DNA of 64,000 nucleotides from Gemmatimonadota bacterium (GCA_022710485.1 JAKLGU010000003.1:115826-179825); one strand, 5' to 3'. Shown: positions 33,925 through 44,036, counted from the first letter of the stretch. Translations and numbers: made by a program. The notes: generated by a model from the sequence alone, not told the origin.

Positions 33925-35582
33925 ACCGGCGCCTCCTCGAGCTCACCAATGACGCCAATCGGTGCGCGCACTGTGGCGCCCTGCTTCTCCGGCACCCGGC
34001 TCATGGCATACTCCGCCAGCGCCGTGATGGTCAGGCTCGGGTTGACGCCCGGGTTGGCCGGCACGATGGACCCGTCGATAGCATACAGGCCGGGGTACTC
34101 GTGCACCTGGCAATCGAGCCCCACCACGCCGTCCGCCGCAGTCGTCCCGAAGGGACAACCACCCAGGATGTGCGCCGTCATCGGAATGCCGAGCAGGCTT
34201 TCGTTGATGGAGCCGGCGGGGATGCCGCCGATCTTCTCCGCGAACCGGCGCGTGACCTTGCGGCTCACCTCGATGGCCGAGGGATGCCCGCTCTCGGGGT
34301 CGGGATGCGACACCAACCCGCGTCGGAACAGGGTGAACAGGCTCCGGCCGAACCGGAACCGGAGCTTCGTGTCGTCGGTCTGCATGGCCAGGATGATCGT
34401 CGTGCGCTGGGCCCAGCGAGACCGGAAGTGCGTCCGCGCGAAATCGGCGGGACGGGAGACGATCTCCCAGACCGACCGCAGCAGGCGCGAGAGGCCGCTG
34501 CCAGTGTCGATGATCGGTCCGGTCAGGAGCCGCATCATGGAGGATCCGGGCGAGTAGCGCACCGGCTCGATCGTGGTGATGGCGTCGGCGTGGACGATGG
34601 AGGTGATGGCGATCCCCTGCGAGTAGTCCGCGGTGTCGTCCCGCGCGATGACGCCGAGCAGCGACTCGTTGTTGGTGCGGACCAGGTCGCCGAGCCGCGG
34701 CGAGATGCGGGGCAGGGAGCCGGTCACGTCCCGACAACGGAACAGCAGCCGCAGCGTGCCCAACGCCCCCGCCGACACGATCACATTGCGCGTTCGGAGT
34801 CGCCTCTGGCCCTTGAACAACAGCGCCGAGGCCGACCGATAGACCACTTCATACCGCGCCCCGTCGGGCTGCCCGGCGGGGAGTGGCACGATGTCGCGCA
34901 CCTCGGCCTCCGCCTCCACCTCGGCGCCCCACTTCTCGGCCAGGTACAGGTAGTTCTTGACCAGCGTGTTCTTCGCGTTGTACCGGCACCCGACCATGCA
35001 CCCGCCGCAGTGGATACATCCCGCCCGGGCCGGTCCCTCGCCGCCGAAGTACGGATCGGCCACCTCTTCACCCTCGTCATCGGGCTGGCCGAAGAAGGTC
35101 CCCACCGGCGTGGGTTGCCAGGTGTCGGCGGTCCCGAGTTCCCCCGCGATTTCCTTGAGCAGGACGTCGGCCGGCCAGGTGCGTGGATTCACCGCCACGC
35201 CGAGCATGCGCTTCGCGGTGTCGTAGTGGGGGAGGAGGAGGGACTTCCAGTCGGCGAGGTGACTCCACGCGGGGGCCGAGAACATCTCGTCGCCCGGCGC
35301 CATGAGGACGTTGGCGTAGCCCAGGCTCCCGCCGCCCACGCCGGCACCGTGCAGCACGAAGACGTCCCGGAACGGGCTGATCTGCAGGATGCCGAAGCAG
35401 CGGAGCGCCGGCGCCCAGAGGGCCTTCCGAACGTTCCAGTTGGTGCGGGCAAAGTCCTCGTCGCGGAAGCGCTTGCCCCGCTCGAGCACCCGCACCCGGT
35501 ACCCCTTCTCGGTCAGCCGAAGCGCCGAAACACTTCCGCCGAACCCCGACCCGACGATCACGAAATCCAATACGTCTGACAT
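33921..35582 (-). CDS. GMC-type FAD oxidoreductase with a Cys-rich insert
   Basis: FAD oxidoreductase of 553 residues in the GMC superfamily near the cholesterol oxidase branch. The FAD motif is FVIVGSGFGGSVSALRL at the N terminus. VLHGAGVGGGSLGYANVL binds the isoalloxazine region, and ILGGCPFGTTAADGV and NPGVNPSLTITALAE form the C-terminal catalytic region. Around residue 190 a CIHCGGCMVGC stretch has the CxxCxxCxxxC spacing of a 4Fe-4S site, which would be unusual for a simple oxidase and suggests a dehydrogenase. The electron acceptor and substrate are unknown. First gene of the operon. Confidence 0.87.
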   Translation of the reverse strand: MSDVLDFVIVGSGFGGSVSALRLTEKGYRVRVLERGKRFRDEDFARTNWNVRKALWAPALRCFGILQISPFRDVFVLHGAGVGGGSLGYANVLMAPGDEMFSAPAWSHLADWKSLLLPHYDTAKRMLGVAVNPRTWPADVLLKEIAGELGTADTWQPTPVGTFFGQPDDEGEEVADPYFGGEGPARAGCIHCGGCMVGCRYNAKNTLVKNYLYLAEKWGAEVEAEAEVRDIVPLPAGQPDGARYEVVYRSASALLFKGQRRLRTRNVIVSAGALGTLRLLFRCRDVTGSLPRISPRLGDLVRTNNESLLGVIARDDTADYSQGIAITSIVHADAITTIEPVRYSPGSSMMRLLTGPIIDTGSGLSRLLRSVWEIVSRPADFARTHFRSRWAQRTTIILAMQTDDTKLRFRFGRSLFTLFRRGLVSHPDPESGHPSAIEVSRKVTRRFAEKIGGIPAGSINESLLGIPMTAHILGGCPFGTTAADGVVGLDCQVHEYPGLYAIDGSIVPANPGVNPSLTITALAEYAMSRVPEKQGATVRAPIGVIGELEEAPV

Positions 35583-35606
35583 GTGGCTCTTTCTCGTTCC
35601 GCTGTC

Positions 35607-37724
35607 CTACTTCCCCGCTTCCCCGCCTCCCCGCGTCCCCGCCGTATCCAGCCCATTCATCGTCCGCGTGGCCTTCACGATGTCACCGATGTCCGCGAAG
35701 TCCACGCCGATATACGTGGGCTTGAGTCCCCGCTCCCGCTCACAGTTCCGCGCCCGCTTCATGAGCACGTCGTAGGTATTCACGATGGCGGCGTTGGTCG
35801 GGCGTGGGGCCGGCGTGGTCTCGATCCAGTGGTTGACCTGGAAGAGGGTCCCCGACGTTCCGCCACGGTTCGGCTTGCAGGAAAACTCCTCCGGCGTGTG
35901 GAAGGTGTAGGGCGTTTCCTGGAAGCTCTCGAACGCCGGGTGGAGCCAGTCCACGCCCGGCTTCCCCGACTCGGTGAACACCAGCACCCGCCCGCCCGCA
36001 AGGATCATGGAGCGGAGCGTGGGCCATGGCGTCATCGGCCCGGTGTACACGAACTCCATCAGCCCGCTGTCCTCGAAGGCCTTGGCGATCTCCTCCGGCG
36101 TCACGTAGTCCTCGATGACCAGAAGGAGCACCTCTTCCGGATTGAGCACCAGCCAGTCGCGGATGCCGCGGAGCGCCGGCACCACCTCGTAGGCGCCCAG
36201 CTCGCAGAAGCCGTGACAGAAGTAGAGGCCGCGCCGTCCCTCGTCTACCCCGACGAGGCGATCCCGGATCCGCTGCGCCGCCTCGAACCCCTCCTCACCG
36301 ACCGCGCCCACCAGCTTTTCCCGGGTGGCGCCCTCGCCCTCGAGATCGGTCTTGATCCGTGTCGCACCCGGAAAGCCGTAATGGATATCGATCAACAAGG
36401 CGCGAACGCCGTTCTGGAGCTGCCCGGGGAACGCCACCGAGTGGTGCGGGAACATCCACCCCGGAATCTCGGCGTTCGACATCGCGTTGTGGGCCGCCGG
36501 GAAGGACACCTGGTCGATGCGGCGATCGCAGAGTTCCGCCGCGCCATTACAGGCAGTGATCTCGACCGGCACCCCTGAGACGGCGTCCACCTGACGCCGC
36601 CAGACGAGGAGCAGGGCGATCAGTCCCGCCGCCAGGACGAAGCCGGCCACGGCCCGGAGCGGCCACCGGAGCCCGGCGCCGACCGCGCCCGAGCCAGAGC
36701 GTTCCGGGACATTCTCGAGCAGCATCCGGAACAGCTCCCGGAGCGCGGCAAAGATCAGCAAGAGGCCGCCGATGACCGCCGCCACCGCGACGACGCTCGA
36801 CGGCCATGCCAGCACCACCGCGCCAGCGGCAGCAAACCCGAGGATCCAGAGGAGCCGCGGGCCGCGCCGCGCCGGCGGCTCGGCCGCGATTCGGGCCAGC
36901 CGCCGCAACCCCTCGAAGGGGTCGGACTTTTCGTGCAGGGAATTGGCGGCGGAGGCCAGAATCACGCCGGTGCCGGCGAAGGAATAGACGAACCCGAGGA
37001 GGGGCAGGAAGTACGCGCGCCAAGCCCCGAACAAGGCACCCCGTGCCACCGGATCCTGGGTGACAAGGAACGCCACGAGCCGCCCCGCCGGAATCACGAG
37101 CGCCAGCAGGAGCGCCACCACCACCAGCCCCACCCCGGCCCGCATCAGCGCCTGGCGGCGATCGGGATGGAGGAGGATTCCGGCGATCAGGAGCGCGCCG
37201 CCGAGCAAGAAGAGGCCGCGCTGCAGCCAGGCCACCCGCGCCAAGATGCGCCGGGCGGTCACGACGGTGGCGCCGAGCCTGCTGTTCGGCAGCTCGGCCA
37301 CGACGGTCTCGAGTTGCTTCGGGATCTTGGCCGCGAGCTCCGGGTTCATCCCGCCGAGAGCGCTCTGGACCAGGACGCCGACGTCGGGCACCGAGAGCAG
37401 CACCTCCTCCCCGGTCTTCGAGAAGAACGCCCGGTGTGCGGACTTGAGCGCCGTGCGCGCCACGGCCCGGAAGGGCGCGCTGCCCACCAGTCCGTCGGCG
37501 GTGCCCACGATGAGCGGGCGGACGGCGGTCAGGTCGGGACGCTGCGCGATGAGGACGTCGGTGATCTTTTCGGCCACATAGGCGGAGACCCGCTCGTCGC
37601 CCAGGCTCGTGGCAGCCCGGTTGGCGAAGTCGTCCGCGCTGAACAGGCCGTGGCTGATATCCATCAGGATGGTGCTGAGGAACAGAAGCACCAGCCCGGC
37701 GAACCCCAATAGGCGGGCGCCCAT
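35607..37724 (-). CDS. Multi-pass membrane protein fused to a PLC-like phosphodiesterase domain
   Basis: A 705-residue protein in two parts. Residues 1-380 have about seven hydrophobic helices and a large extracytoplasmic segment between the first two. Residues 400-690 form a PI-PLC-like TIM barrel: SFPAAHNAMSN and LIDIHYGFPG contain the two likely catalytic histidine/acid regions, followed by GRVLVFTESGKPG and IGVDFADIGD. The PLC part is probably outside the membrane. The last ten residues (GTRGGGEAGK) are encoded by the GC-rich repeat. It starts 2 nt after the arginase stop. The substrate is unknown; a lipid headgroup is the obvious candidate. Confidence 0.82.
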   Translation of the reverse strand: MGARLLGFAGLVLLFLSTILMDISHGLFSADDFANRAATSLGDERVSAYVAEKITDVLIAQRPDLTAVRPLIVGTADGLVGSAPFRAVARTALKSAHRAFFSKTGEEVLLSVPDVGVLVQSALGGMNPELAAKIPKQLETVVAELPNSRLGATVVTARRILARVAWLQRGLFLLGGALLIAGILLHPDRRQALMRAGVGLVVVALLLALVIPAGRLVAFLVTQDPVARGALFGAWRAYFLPLLGFVYSFAGTGVILASAANSLHEKSDPFEGLRRLARIAAEPPARRGPRLLWILGFAAAGAVVLAWPSSVVAVAAVIGGLLLIFAALRELFRMLLENVPERSGSGAVGAGLRWPLRAVAGFVLAAGLIALLLVWRRQVDAVSGVPVEITACNGAAELCDRRIDQVSFPAAHNAMSNAEIPGWMFPHHSVAFPGQLQNGVRALLIDIHYGFPGATRIKTDLEGEGATREKLVGAVGEEGFEAAQRIRDRLVGVDEGRRGLYFCHGFCELGAYEVVPALRGIRDWLVLNPEEVLLLVIEDYVTPEEIAKAFEDSGLMEFVYTGPMTPWPTLRSMILAGGRVLVFTESGKPGVDWLHPAFESFQETPYTFHTPEEFSCKPNRGGTSGTLFQVNHWIETTPAPRPTNAAIVNTYDVLMKRARNCERERGLKPTYIGVDFADIGDIVKATRTMNGLDTAGTRGGGEAGK
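35610..35643. repeat. CCCCGCTT repeat, four imperfect units, coding
   Basis: Four units (CCCCGCTT, CCCCGCCT, CCCCGCGT, CCCCGC) cover the last codons of the PLC-fusion gene. They are 24 nt from the GMC oxidoreductase start on the same strand. Confidence 0.75.
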
Positions 37725-37726
37725 GG

Positions 37727-38632
37727 CTAGAGGATCCGCTTCCCGAAGGCGGACTCGAGCAGCTCGACCGCCAGCACCGCCGAGCGGTTGCGCTCGTCGA
37801 GGATCGGGTTGACCTCAACCACCTCGAGCGACGTCATCCGCTTGGAGGCCGCGATCAGCTCCATGATGGTGTGCGCCTCCCGGTAGTCGAGGCCGCCCTT
37901 GACCGGGGTGCCGACGCCCGGGGCGAGCGTCGGGTCCACGGCGTCGAGGTCGAAGCTCACGTGCAGGCAGTCGGTACCGTCGGTCACCCTGGCCAGCGCA
38001 TCGCTCATGACGGCGTGGATCCCGTCGCGATCGATCTCGGACATCGTGTAGACCCGGATGCCCAGTTCGGCCAGGTGCTTCCGCTCCCCGTCCTCCAGGC
38101 TCCGGATGCCGACCAGGGCCACCCGCGACGGATCGAGTTTCGACCCCGGCCCGCCGACCCCCGAGAGCTCCGTTGGCCCCAGGCCGAAGAGCGCGGCGAG
38201 CGGCATGCCGTGGATGTTGCCGGAGGGCGAGGTCTTGGGCACGTGGATGTCGCTGTGGGCATCCACCCAGAGGAGCCCCAGCCGCTTCTTCTTCTTCCGG
38301 CAGTGAGCCGCAACGCCGGAGATCGTCCCGATCGCGATCGAGTGGTCCCCGCCGAGGATGAGCGGGAAGCGGCGGCGCTCGATGATTCGCTCGACGGCCT
38401 TGCTCAGGAGGCCCGAGGCGCGAGCGATCTCCCCCATGTACCGGGCGTGCCGGTTCCCGATGGGGATCTCTTCCATGTTCTTGATGTCGAGGTCGCCGCC
38501 ATCGATGACCCGATGGCCGCGGGCGGCGAGGGCGGACGCGACGCCTGCGATCCGGAGCGCGGAGGGACCCATGTCCACGCCGCGCCGACCGGAACCGAGG
38601 TCCATCGGGACGCCGAGCAGTTCGATATTCAT
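37727..38632 (-). CDS. Arginase (ureohydrolase family)
   Basis: Binuclear-manganese ureohydrolase of 301 residues that hydrolyses arginine to ornithine and urea. Metal motifs are GGDHSIAIG, WVDAHSDIH and SFDLDAVDP, all intact. The early GVPMDLGSGRRGVDMGPSAL and the late EVNPILDERN are typical of true arginases rather than agmatinases. It is followed 2 nt later by the membrane PLC-like gene, so the two may be co-transcribed although unrelated. TAGCGT 6 nt before the ATG could be a leaderless -10. Confidence 0.92.
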   Translation of the reverse strand: MNIELLGVPMDLGSGRRGVDMGPSALRIAGVASALAARGHRVIDGGDLDIKNMEEIPIGNRHARYMGEIARASGLLSKAVERIIERRRFPLILGGDHSIAIGTISGVAAHCRKKKKRLGLLWVDAHSDIHVPKTSPSGNIHGMPLAALFGLGPTELSGVGGPGSKLDPSRVALVGIRSLEDGERKHLAELGIRVYTMSEIDRDGIHAVMSDALARVTDGTDCLHVSFDLDAVDPTLAPGVGTPVKGGLDYREAHTIMELIAASKRMTSLEVVEVNPILDERNRSAVLAVELLESAFGKRIL

Positions 38633-38702
38633 GCGACTACGCTACCTACAACTGCGGGGGGCCGCAACGTGGCGGCGCGCCCCCAGCTGCGGGCTGCGCC
38701 GA

Positions 38703-38969
38703 CTACTGCAGCATCACCCGTGCTTCTTCTTCCATCCGCATCAGCCGGGTGTAGTAATCGGGCAGTTCCAGCAGGTGGGCGAGCGCGATCTTGCCGGTGA
38801 GTACGAGGTCGTCGTTGGTGACGTTGGTGACGACGTTCCGCACGCCGTGCTCCAGTTCGACCTCGAGCCCCATCCGGAACTGCTCCAAGTCCACCTCGGA
38901 CCAGTTGATCCCGAGCCGATCTCCGACCTGCCTGGCCTCTTCGGCCGTGAACACGCGCTGGCTGACCAT
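38703..38969 (-). CDS. DUF5661-type small protein
   Basis: An 88-residue helical protein (FTAEEARQVGDRLGINWSEVD, FRMGLEVELEHG, LPDYYTRLMRMEEEA) that matches my memory of the DUF5661 family, small proteins of unknown function in many phyla. A strong GGAGGGGAG precedes the ATG. Monocistronic. Confidence 0.75.
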   Translation of the reverse strand: MVSQRVFTAEEARQVGDRLGINWSEVDLEQFRMGLEVELEHGVRNVVTNVTNDDLVLTGKIALAHLLELPDYYTRLMRMEEEARVMLQ

Positions 38970-39055
38970 AGGTCTCTCCCCTCCAGAGGTGCGCCCGGAA
39001 GGTGAGCGGGCGGCTGTGAAGGGGAGGTGAAGGCCGGGGGAGAGTCTCTTGGGGG

Positions 39056-39595
39056 TCAGCTCCCCAGATGGGGCAGGTACCGCTCAGCCAGCACGCGGAG
39101 GTGGTGAGCTTCGTGGCCGGAGATGATCCAGGCCAGCGCCCGGGCGGAGATCGGGTGCCCGCTGGCGGTGCCGACCCGCGGCCAGGCATCGGCGTGGAGC
39201 CCATGGAACAGCGCCAGGGTACTGTCCCGCACCGCCCGGAACTCGGCGGCGATGTCGGCAATCGTCCGGCGGTCGAACCCCGCCTCCGGCATCCAGGCGT
39301 TCTCGTCGAAGCTGGGGAGGGGCGTAGCATCGGCGCGGGCCACCCTGAGCGCCCGGTACGAGAACACCCGTTCGGAGTCGGCCAGATGTCCGATCACCTC
39401 CTTGACGCTCCACTTGCCAGGGGCGTACCGGAAGCCAGCCCTGGTCTCGGGAATGCCGGCGAGCAGGGCGGCGGTCGAGTCACGCTGGGCGGCAAGCGCC
39501 ACAAGGACGTCGTCGCCGGGCGACTCGCTGACGTAGGGCTGATAGTAGGCGTTGTATTCCGAGAGCGAAGGGCGGGCGGGGGAGTGGCCGGGCAA
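39056..39595 (-). CDS. DinB-family putative metal-dependent protein
   Basis: Four-helix DinB fold of 179 residues. The three family histidines are visible in KEVIGHLADSERV and GHEAHHLRVL. Members include bacillithiol transferases and damage-induced proteins of unknown function. The start is TTG at 39595, because GGAGG lies exactly 5 nt upstream and no ATG is in reach; extension further upstream would run through unconserved sequence. Confidence 0.87.
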   Translation of the reverse strand: MPGHSPARPSLSEYNAYYQPYVSESPGDDVLVALAAQRDSTAALLAGIPETRAGFRYAPGKWSVKEVIGHLADSERVFSYRALRVARADATPLPSFDENAWMPEAGFDRRTIADIAAEFRAVRDSTLALFHGLHADAWPRVGTASGHPISARALAWIISGHEAHHLRVLAERYLPHLGS

Positions 39596-39715
39596 GGGGA
39601 CCTCCGAAATTCGGGACGAGGCACGTCGGCATGACTGGCGAAACGGCCGGTCGCCGGGCAATATACGCTCGGCCGTTTGGCAGACTCGCTCGACTATACA
39701 GAACGGAGACCAGGG

Positions 39716-40156
39716 ATGGCGGGTTCCAGCGGCGGCAAATGGGCGGCGGTGCTCGGCAGGTTCCTGCTGGCGCTGCTGCTGGTCTACGGGACCTTCAATC
39801 CGCTGGGCCGGTCGTGGTTCCATTGGGCGGTCCTGCCCGCGCTCCAGGACCCCGGCAGCATCACCAGCATCGGTCCGCTCAAGGTGCTCGTGGGACTGCT
39901 GCTCCTGATCGGATGGGTCTTCCTCATCCAGGCCACCCGGCGCTCACTCGGGACCGTGGGCGTGGTCCTCGGCCTCGCCTTCTGCGGCGTGCTCATTTGG
40001 CTGCTGATCAGCTGGAAGGTCCTCTCGCCCGGCAGTACCTCCGCCATCGTCCACCTGGGGCTCATCTCGGTGGCGCTGATCCTGGCCGTCGGCTCCGGCT
40101 GGTCGATCATCACCCGCAAGGTGACGGGCCAGGTGGATACGGACGAGGTGAACTGA
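39716..40156 (+). CDS. DUF6524-like membrane protein
   Basis: Inner-membrane protein of 146 residues with four hydrophobic helices. The first helix and following loop (LLALLLVYGTFNPLGRSWFHW) match my memory of DUF6524, a membrane family of unknown function. GGAGACCAGGG precedes the ATG at 39716; an upstream TTG at 39677 is possible but has no binding site. Confidence 0.75.
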   Translation: MAGSSGGKWAAVLGRFLLALLLVYGTFNPLGRSWFHWAVLPALQDPGSITSIGPLKVLVGLLLLIGWVFLIQATRRSLGTVGVVLGLAFCGVLIWLLISWKVLSPGSTSAIVHLGLISVALILAVGSGWSIITRKVTGQVDTDEVN

Positions 40157-40177
40157 AGGAGCGGGCCCCTGTCCCAC

Positions 40178-40954
40178 CTACATCCCGGTGGGATGCCTGT
40201 GAAACTCCCACGGCAGCTCGAACCGCAGCCCGAGGTGCTGGGCCAGCGCCTGCACACCGACCTGCTCGGTGGCATAGTGCCCGGCGTAGATCACGTTGAG
40301 TCCGAGTTCCATCGCGTCGAAGTAGGTGTGGTGCGCGCCCTCGCCGGTGATCAGCGTATCAATGCCGGTGGCCAGTGCCTCGGCAATGAACCCGCCGCCG
40401 CTTCCGGTCACGATGCCCACCCGGTGCGTCGCGGCCGGGCCGCCGGGAATGAGCCGCGCGCTCGCGGTGAGCTGGGCCTCGATCCGGCGGACCAGTTCCT
40501 CCCGAGGCAGCGCCAGCTCGCCGTACACTCCCAGGCGCTGGCCGCGATAGTCGCCGAACCATCCCTCCAACTCTACATCGAGGCGCCGGGCCAGCACGAT
40601 GTTGTTCCCCACGTCCGGATGCAGGTCGAGCGGGATGTGGGCGGAGTAGAGCGCGATGTTGCGGTCGAGCAGCGCGCGCACCCGCCGGTACCGGCGCCCG
40701 GTGAGCGGCACGTTCCCGTCCCAGAAGAGTCCGTGGTGCACGAGGAGCAGGGTCCCCTCCGCCCCGGCCAGCGGTGCGGCGTGCTCGATCGCCTCGAGCG
40801 ACGCGTCCACCGCCGCGACGATCCGGCCGACGGTGCCCCCGTTCTCCACCTGGAGCCCGTTGACGGCGTCGTCCGAGTCCGGGATATCCCGTACCCGGAG
40901 GTAGGTGTCGAGGTACTCGGCGATGGCGCCGAGAGGGACGCTCGTGTCGCTCAC
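40178..40954 (-). CDS. Nif3/DUF34-family dinuclear-metal protein
   Basis: A 258-residue hexamer-forming protein of the Nif3/YbgI family. Metal-binding His/Glu positions are seen in LLVHHGLFWDG, YSAHIPLDLHPDVGNN, TGEGAHHTYFDA and YAGHYATEQVG. Proposed to be a GTP cyclohydrolase-like or metal-insertion enzyme; the role is unresolved in all bacteria. It is coupled to bactofilin by a GTGA overlap as the last gene of the parA-parB-M23-bactofilin operon. Confidence 0.93.
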   Translation of the reverse strand: MSDTSVPLGAIAEYLDTYLRVRDIPDSDDAVNGLQVENGGTVGRIVAAVDASLEAIEHAAPLAGAEGTLLLVHHGLFWDGNVPLTGRRYRRVRALLDRNIALYSAHIPLDLHPDVGNNIVLARRLDVELEGWFGDYRGQRLGVYGELALPREELVRRIEAQLTASARLIPGGPAATHRVGIVTGSGGGFIAEALATGIDTLITGEGAHHTYFDAMELGLNVIYAGHYATEQVGVQALAQHLGLRFELPWEFHRHPTGM

Positions 40955-41355
40955 TCGTCGATTCCGGGCTCCGGCGGGGATCCCATCTTGATCGAGCCGT
41001 TGACGCTCCCGCCTTCGAGCACCACGATGCGGCGGGTGTACACATCGCCCAGCACCTCCGCCGTCGCCTGCACCTCGACCCGGTCCGTCGCGTGCACGTT
41101 GCCCTCGACGCGGCCGCCGATGATCGCCTCGGCGGTGTAGAGGTCGCCCTGCACCAGCGCGCCCGGCGCGATGAGCGTCTGCGTGTTGGCGCGGATGGTG
41201 CCCTTCACCTTCCCCTCGATCTTCACGACCCCTTCCGTCGTGAGATCACCCGAGACGGTCAGGTCCTTGGCGATGATGGAAAGCGTCGTGTGATCGGTGC
41301 GCCGACGCATCTGGTTGACTTCGGGGTCCCTGGGTGTGCTGGAAAAGATGGCCAT
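40951..41355 (-). CDS. Bactofilin (polymer-forming cytoskeletal protein)
   Basis: A 134-residue bactofilin, a right-handed beta-helix protein that polymerises without nucleotide. The core is a series of short hydrophobic/Gly turns (LTVSGDLTTEGVVKIEGKVKG, GGRVEGNVHATDRVEV, EGGSVNGSIKMG). It is coupled to the upstream M23 peptidase (TAATG, 1-nt overlap) and follows parA and parB. In Myxococcus bactofilin scaffolds position ParABS, and elsewhere bactofilins recruit peptidoglycan hydrolases, so a joint role in chromosome or wall organisation is likely. Confidence 0.93.
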   Translation of the reverse strand: MAIFSSTPRDPEVNQMRRRTDHTTLSIIAKDLTVSGDLTTEGVVKIEGKVKGTIRANTQTLIAPGALVQGDLYTAEAIIGGRVEGNVHATDRVEVQATAEVLGDVYTRRIVVLEGGSVNGSIKMGSPPEPGIDE

Positions 41356-42152
41356 TATCGGGAATCCTCATTCACCATGGTGAGGGGATCGATCGTCGCG
41401 TCGCCCCGCCGGATCTCGAGATGCAGGTGGGGTGCGGTGGATCGCCCCGAGTTGCCGGAGAGCGCGATCACTTCGCCTGCGTTGACCACCTCGCCCGGAC
41501 TGACCAACGCCCTCGACAGGTGGCCGTACTTGCTCTGGTACCCGTCCGGATGCGCGAGCAGCACGAACTGTCCGTACTCCGGGTCGGACCCGACGTCCAG
41601 CACCGTCCCGCCCCCCACCGCACGCACCGGCGTCCCGATCGTGACCGCGAGATCCAGCCCGGTGTGCTCCTCCTCGGCGCCCCCGGCCGCCACCAGCCCC
41701 CGGGTGACGTACCCGGCGGCCTCGAGCGGCCAGCGATTCGGCAGGGACGGACCGCTTACGGGAGCCGGACGATTGCCAGGCGGCGCTGCACTAACGGGGG
41801 GCGCCAGCGGCAGCGAGTAGGCGAGCGCGAGTGGATCGGGCACGATGTCGGCGCCCACCATCTCGCGGAGCCGTCCGTACCGCCGCTCCGCGCTGTCCAG
41901 CGCGGCCGCGAGTTCGCGCACCTTGGCCGTCTCGGCCTCGAGCCGGGCCACCTCTTCTCGCAGTCGGGGCACGCTCGCTGCCGCCTTCAGGAGCGGCGCG
42001 TAGAGCGCGCCCACCACCAGCGCCGCCATCAGCAACACCGTCCCCACCACCACGAGCACGCGGAACAGCCAGATGGGCATCCGGAAGGAGCGCGAACCCA
42101 CCTCCCCGTCGCGGTGCACCATCAGCGTGATCTGCGGCCGCGGCGTACTCAT
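41355..42152 (-). CDS. M23-family peptidoglycan endopeptidase, membrane anchored
   Basis: A 265-residue protein with a single N-terminal transmembrane helix (MPIWLFRVLVVVGTVLLMAA) and a coiled-coil segment (residues about 60-110). The C-terminal LytM/M23 domain has metal ligands in HTGLDLAV and HLHLEIR. Bactofilin-M23 pairs occur widely in bacteria and shape the cell wall. It overlaps parB by 4 nt (ATGA) upstream and bactofilin by 1 nt downstream. Confidence 0.92.
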   Translation of the reverse strand: MSTPRPQITLMVHRDGEVGSRSFRMPIWLFRVLVVVGTVLLMAALVVGALYAPLLKAAASVPRLREEVARLEAETAKVRELAAALDSAERRYGRLREMVGADIVPDPLALAYSLPLAPPVSAAPPGNRPAPVSGPSLPNRWPLEAAGYVTRGLVAAGGAEEEHTGLDLAVTIGTPVRAVGGGTVLDVGSDPEYGQFVLLAHPDGYQSKYGHLSRALVSPGEVVNAGEVIALSGNSGRSTAPHLHLEIRRGDATIDPLTMVNEDSR

Positions 42153-43026
42153 CCCTCGAACGGGGCGCCGAGAATCAGTTCGAGCAGGCGGGCCAGGTCG
42201 TCGTTCGAGTAATAGCTCAGCTGGACGATGCCACGGCCCTTGCGCCGCTGGGTCACCCGAACGTCCGTGCCGAGTCGCTTGCGCAGGGCGTCCTCCACCC
42301 GCTGCACCTCGGTGCTGACGGGACCCGGGTCCGACCGCTTGGTGGCCGGGCGCCTGGCGGCCGCCGGCCCCTGCCGGACCCGCGCCTCCATGTCCCGCAC
42401 CGACCAGCCGTCGGCCACCGCCTGGCGCCCCAGCTTGACGATCAGCTTCGCGTCGGTCAGGCCGAGCAGCGCCCGCGCGTGGCCGGCGGACAGCGCGCCG
42501 TGGTCCACGAGGTCGCGCACCTCGGTCGGGAGCGCCAGGAGGCGGAGCAGATTGGCCACGGTGGAGCGGTCGCGGCCGACGAGGCGCGCCACCTCGGCCT
42601 GCGCCACGCCGAACTGCTCCTGCAGGCGTTGGTAGCCGAGGGCCTCGTCGATGGGCGAGAGATTATCGCGCTGGAGGTTTTCGATGAGCGCGAGCGTCAG
42701 GAGGGTCTTGTCGTCGGCCTCCTTGATCACCGCCGGGATGCGCGTCCACCCGAGGCGCTGCACCGCCCGCCAGCGGCGCTCTCCTGCGATCAGTTCGTAG
42801 CCGGAACCCTGCGCGCGAACCACCACCGGCTGCAGCAGCCCGGACGCCTGGATGCTCGCCACCAACTCCTTGAGCGGCTCCTCGTCCACGCGGGTCCGCG
42901 GCTGGAACGGGTTCGGGCGGATGGCGGTCACCGGGAGCTCGCGGAGGGCGCCCTCCTTTTCCGCCTGTTCCTTCGAGACCGGCCCGAGCAACGCCTCGAG
43001 GCCGCGACCGAGTCGACGCGCTTCAC

Positions 43027-43030
<4 letters not shown>
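42149..43030 (-). CDS. parB: Chromosome-partitioning protein ParB
   Basis: CTP-dependent DNA clamp of 293 residues that loads at parS. It has the N-terminal basic RRLGRGLEALLG segment, the CTPase motifs IRPNPFQPR and LIAGERRWRA, the HTH with YQRLQEQFGVAQAEVARLVGRDRSTVAN, and a C-terminal dimerisation part. Two parS sites lie about 1 kb upstream. It starts at GTG in a GTGA overlap with parA. Confidence 0.96.
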
Positions 43031-43821
<791 letters not shown>

Positions 43822-43910
43822 GAGCGGGGTGCGCGCCTGGGGTCGAAGTGGTAAGGGCAGGGAGGACAGCAATATAGACGACTAGCGGGGCGGAAGTCGA
43901 ATGGGGCACA

Positions 43911-43933
43911 CGCCAAGGCGCGAAGGCGCGAAG
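43911..43933. repeat. Single arm related to the 2615-2678 palindromic element
   Basis: CGCCAAGGCGCGAAGGCGCG followed by AAG resembles the arm with CCGCGAAGAACGCCAAG near 2660. Only one arm is present here. Confidence 0.45.
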
Positions 43934-44020
43934 CTCGAGATAACACTAATAAACCATAAAACGTTGCATAATAATGTGTTACATGTTTATATAGACTACT
44001 TTCGCGGAGGGGGATTGTGG

Positions 44021-44036
44021 TGTTTCACGTGAAACA
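44021..44036. promoter_or_regulatory. parS site, full consensus
   Basis: TGTTTCACGTGAAACA is a perfect 16-bp palindrome matching the bacterial parS consensus, about 1 kb from parB. Confidence 0.93.

Noticed and set aside
43880..44020. Replication origin
   Set aside because: AT-rich and next to parS and mnmG, but no DnaA-box cluster (TTATCCACA-like) could be seen. Not called without a skew analysis.
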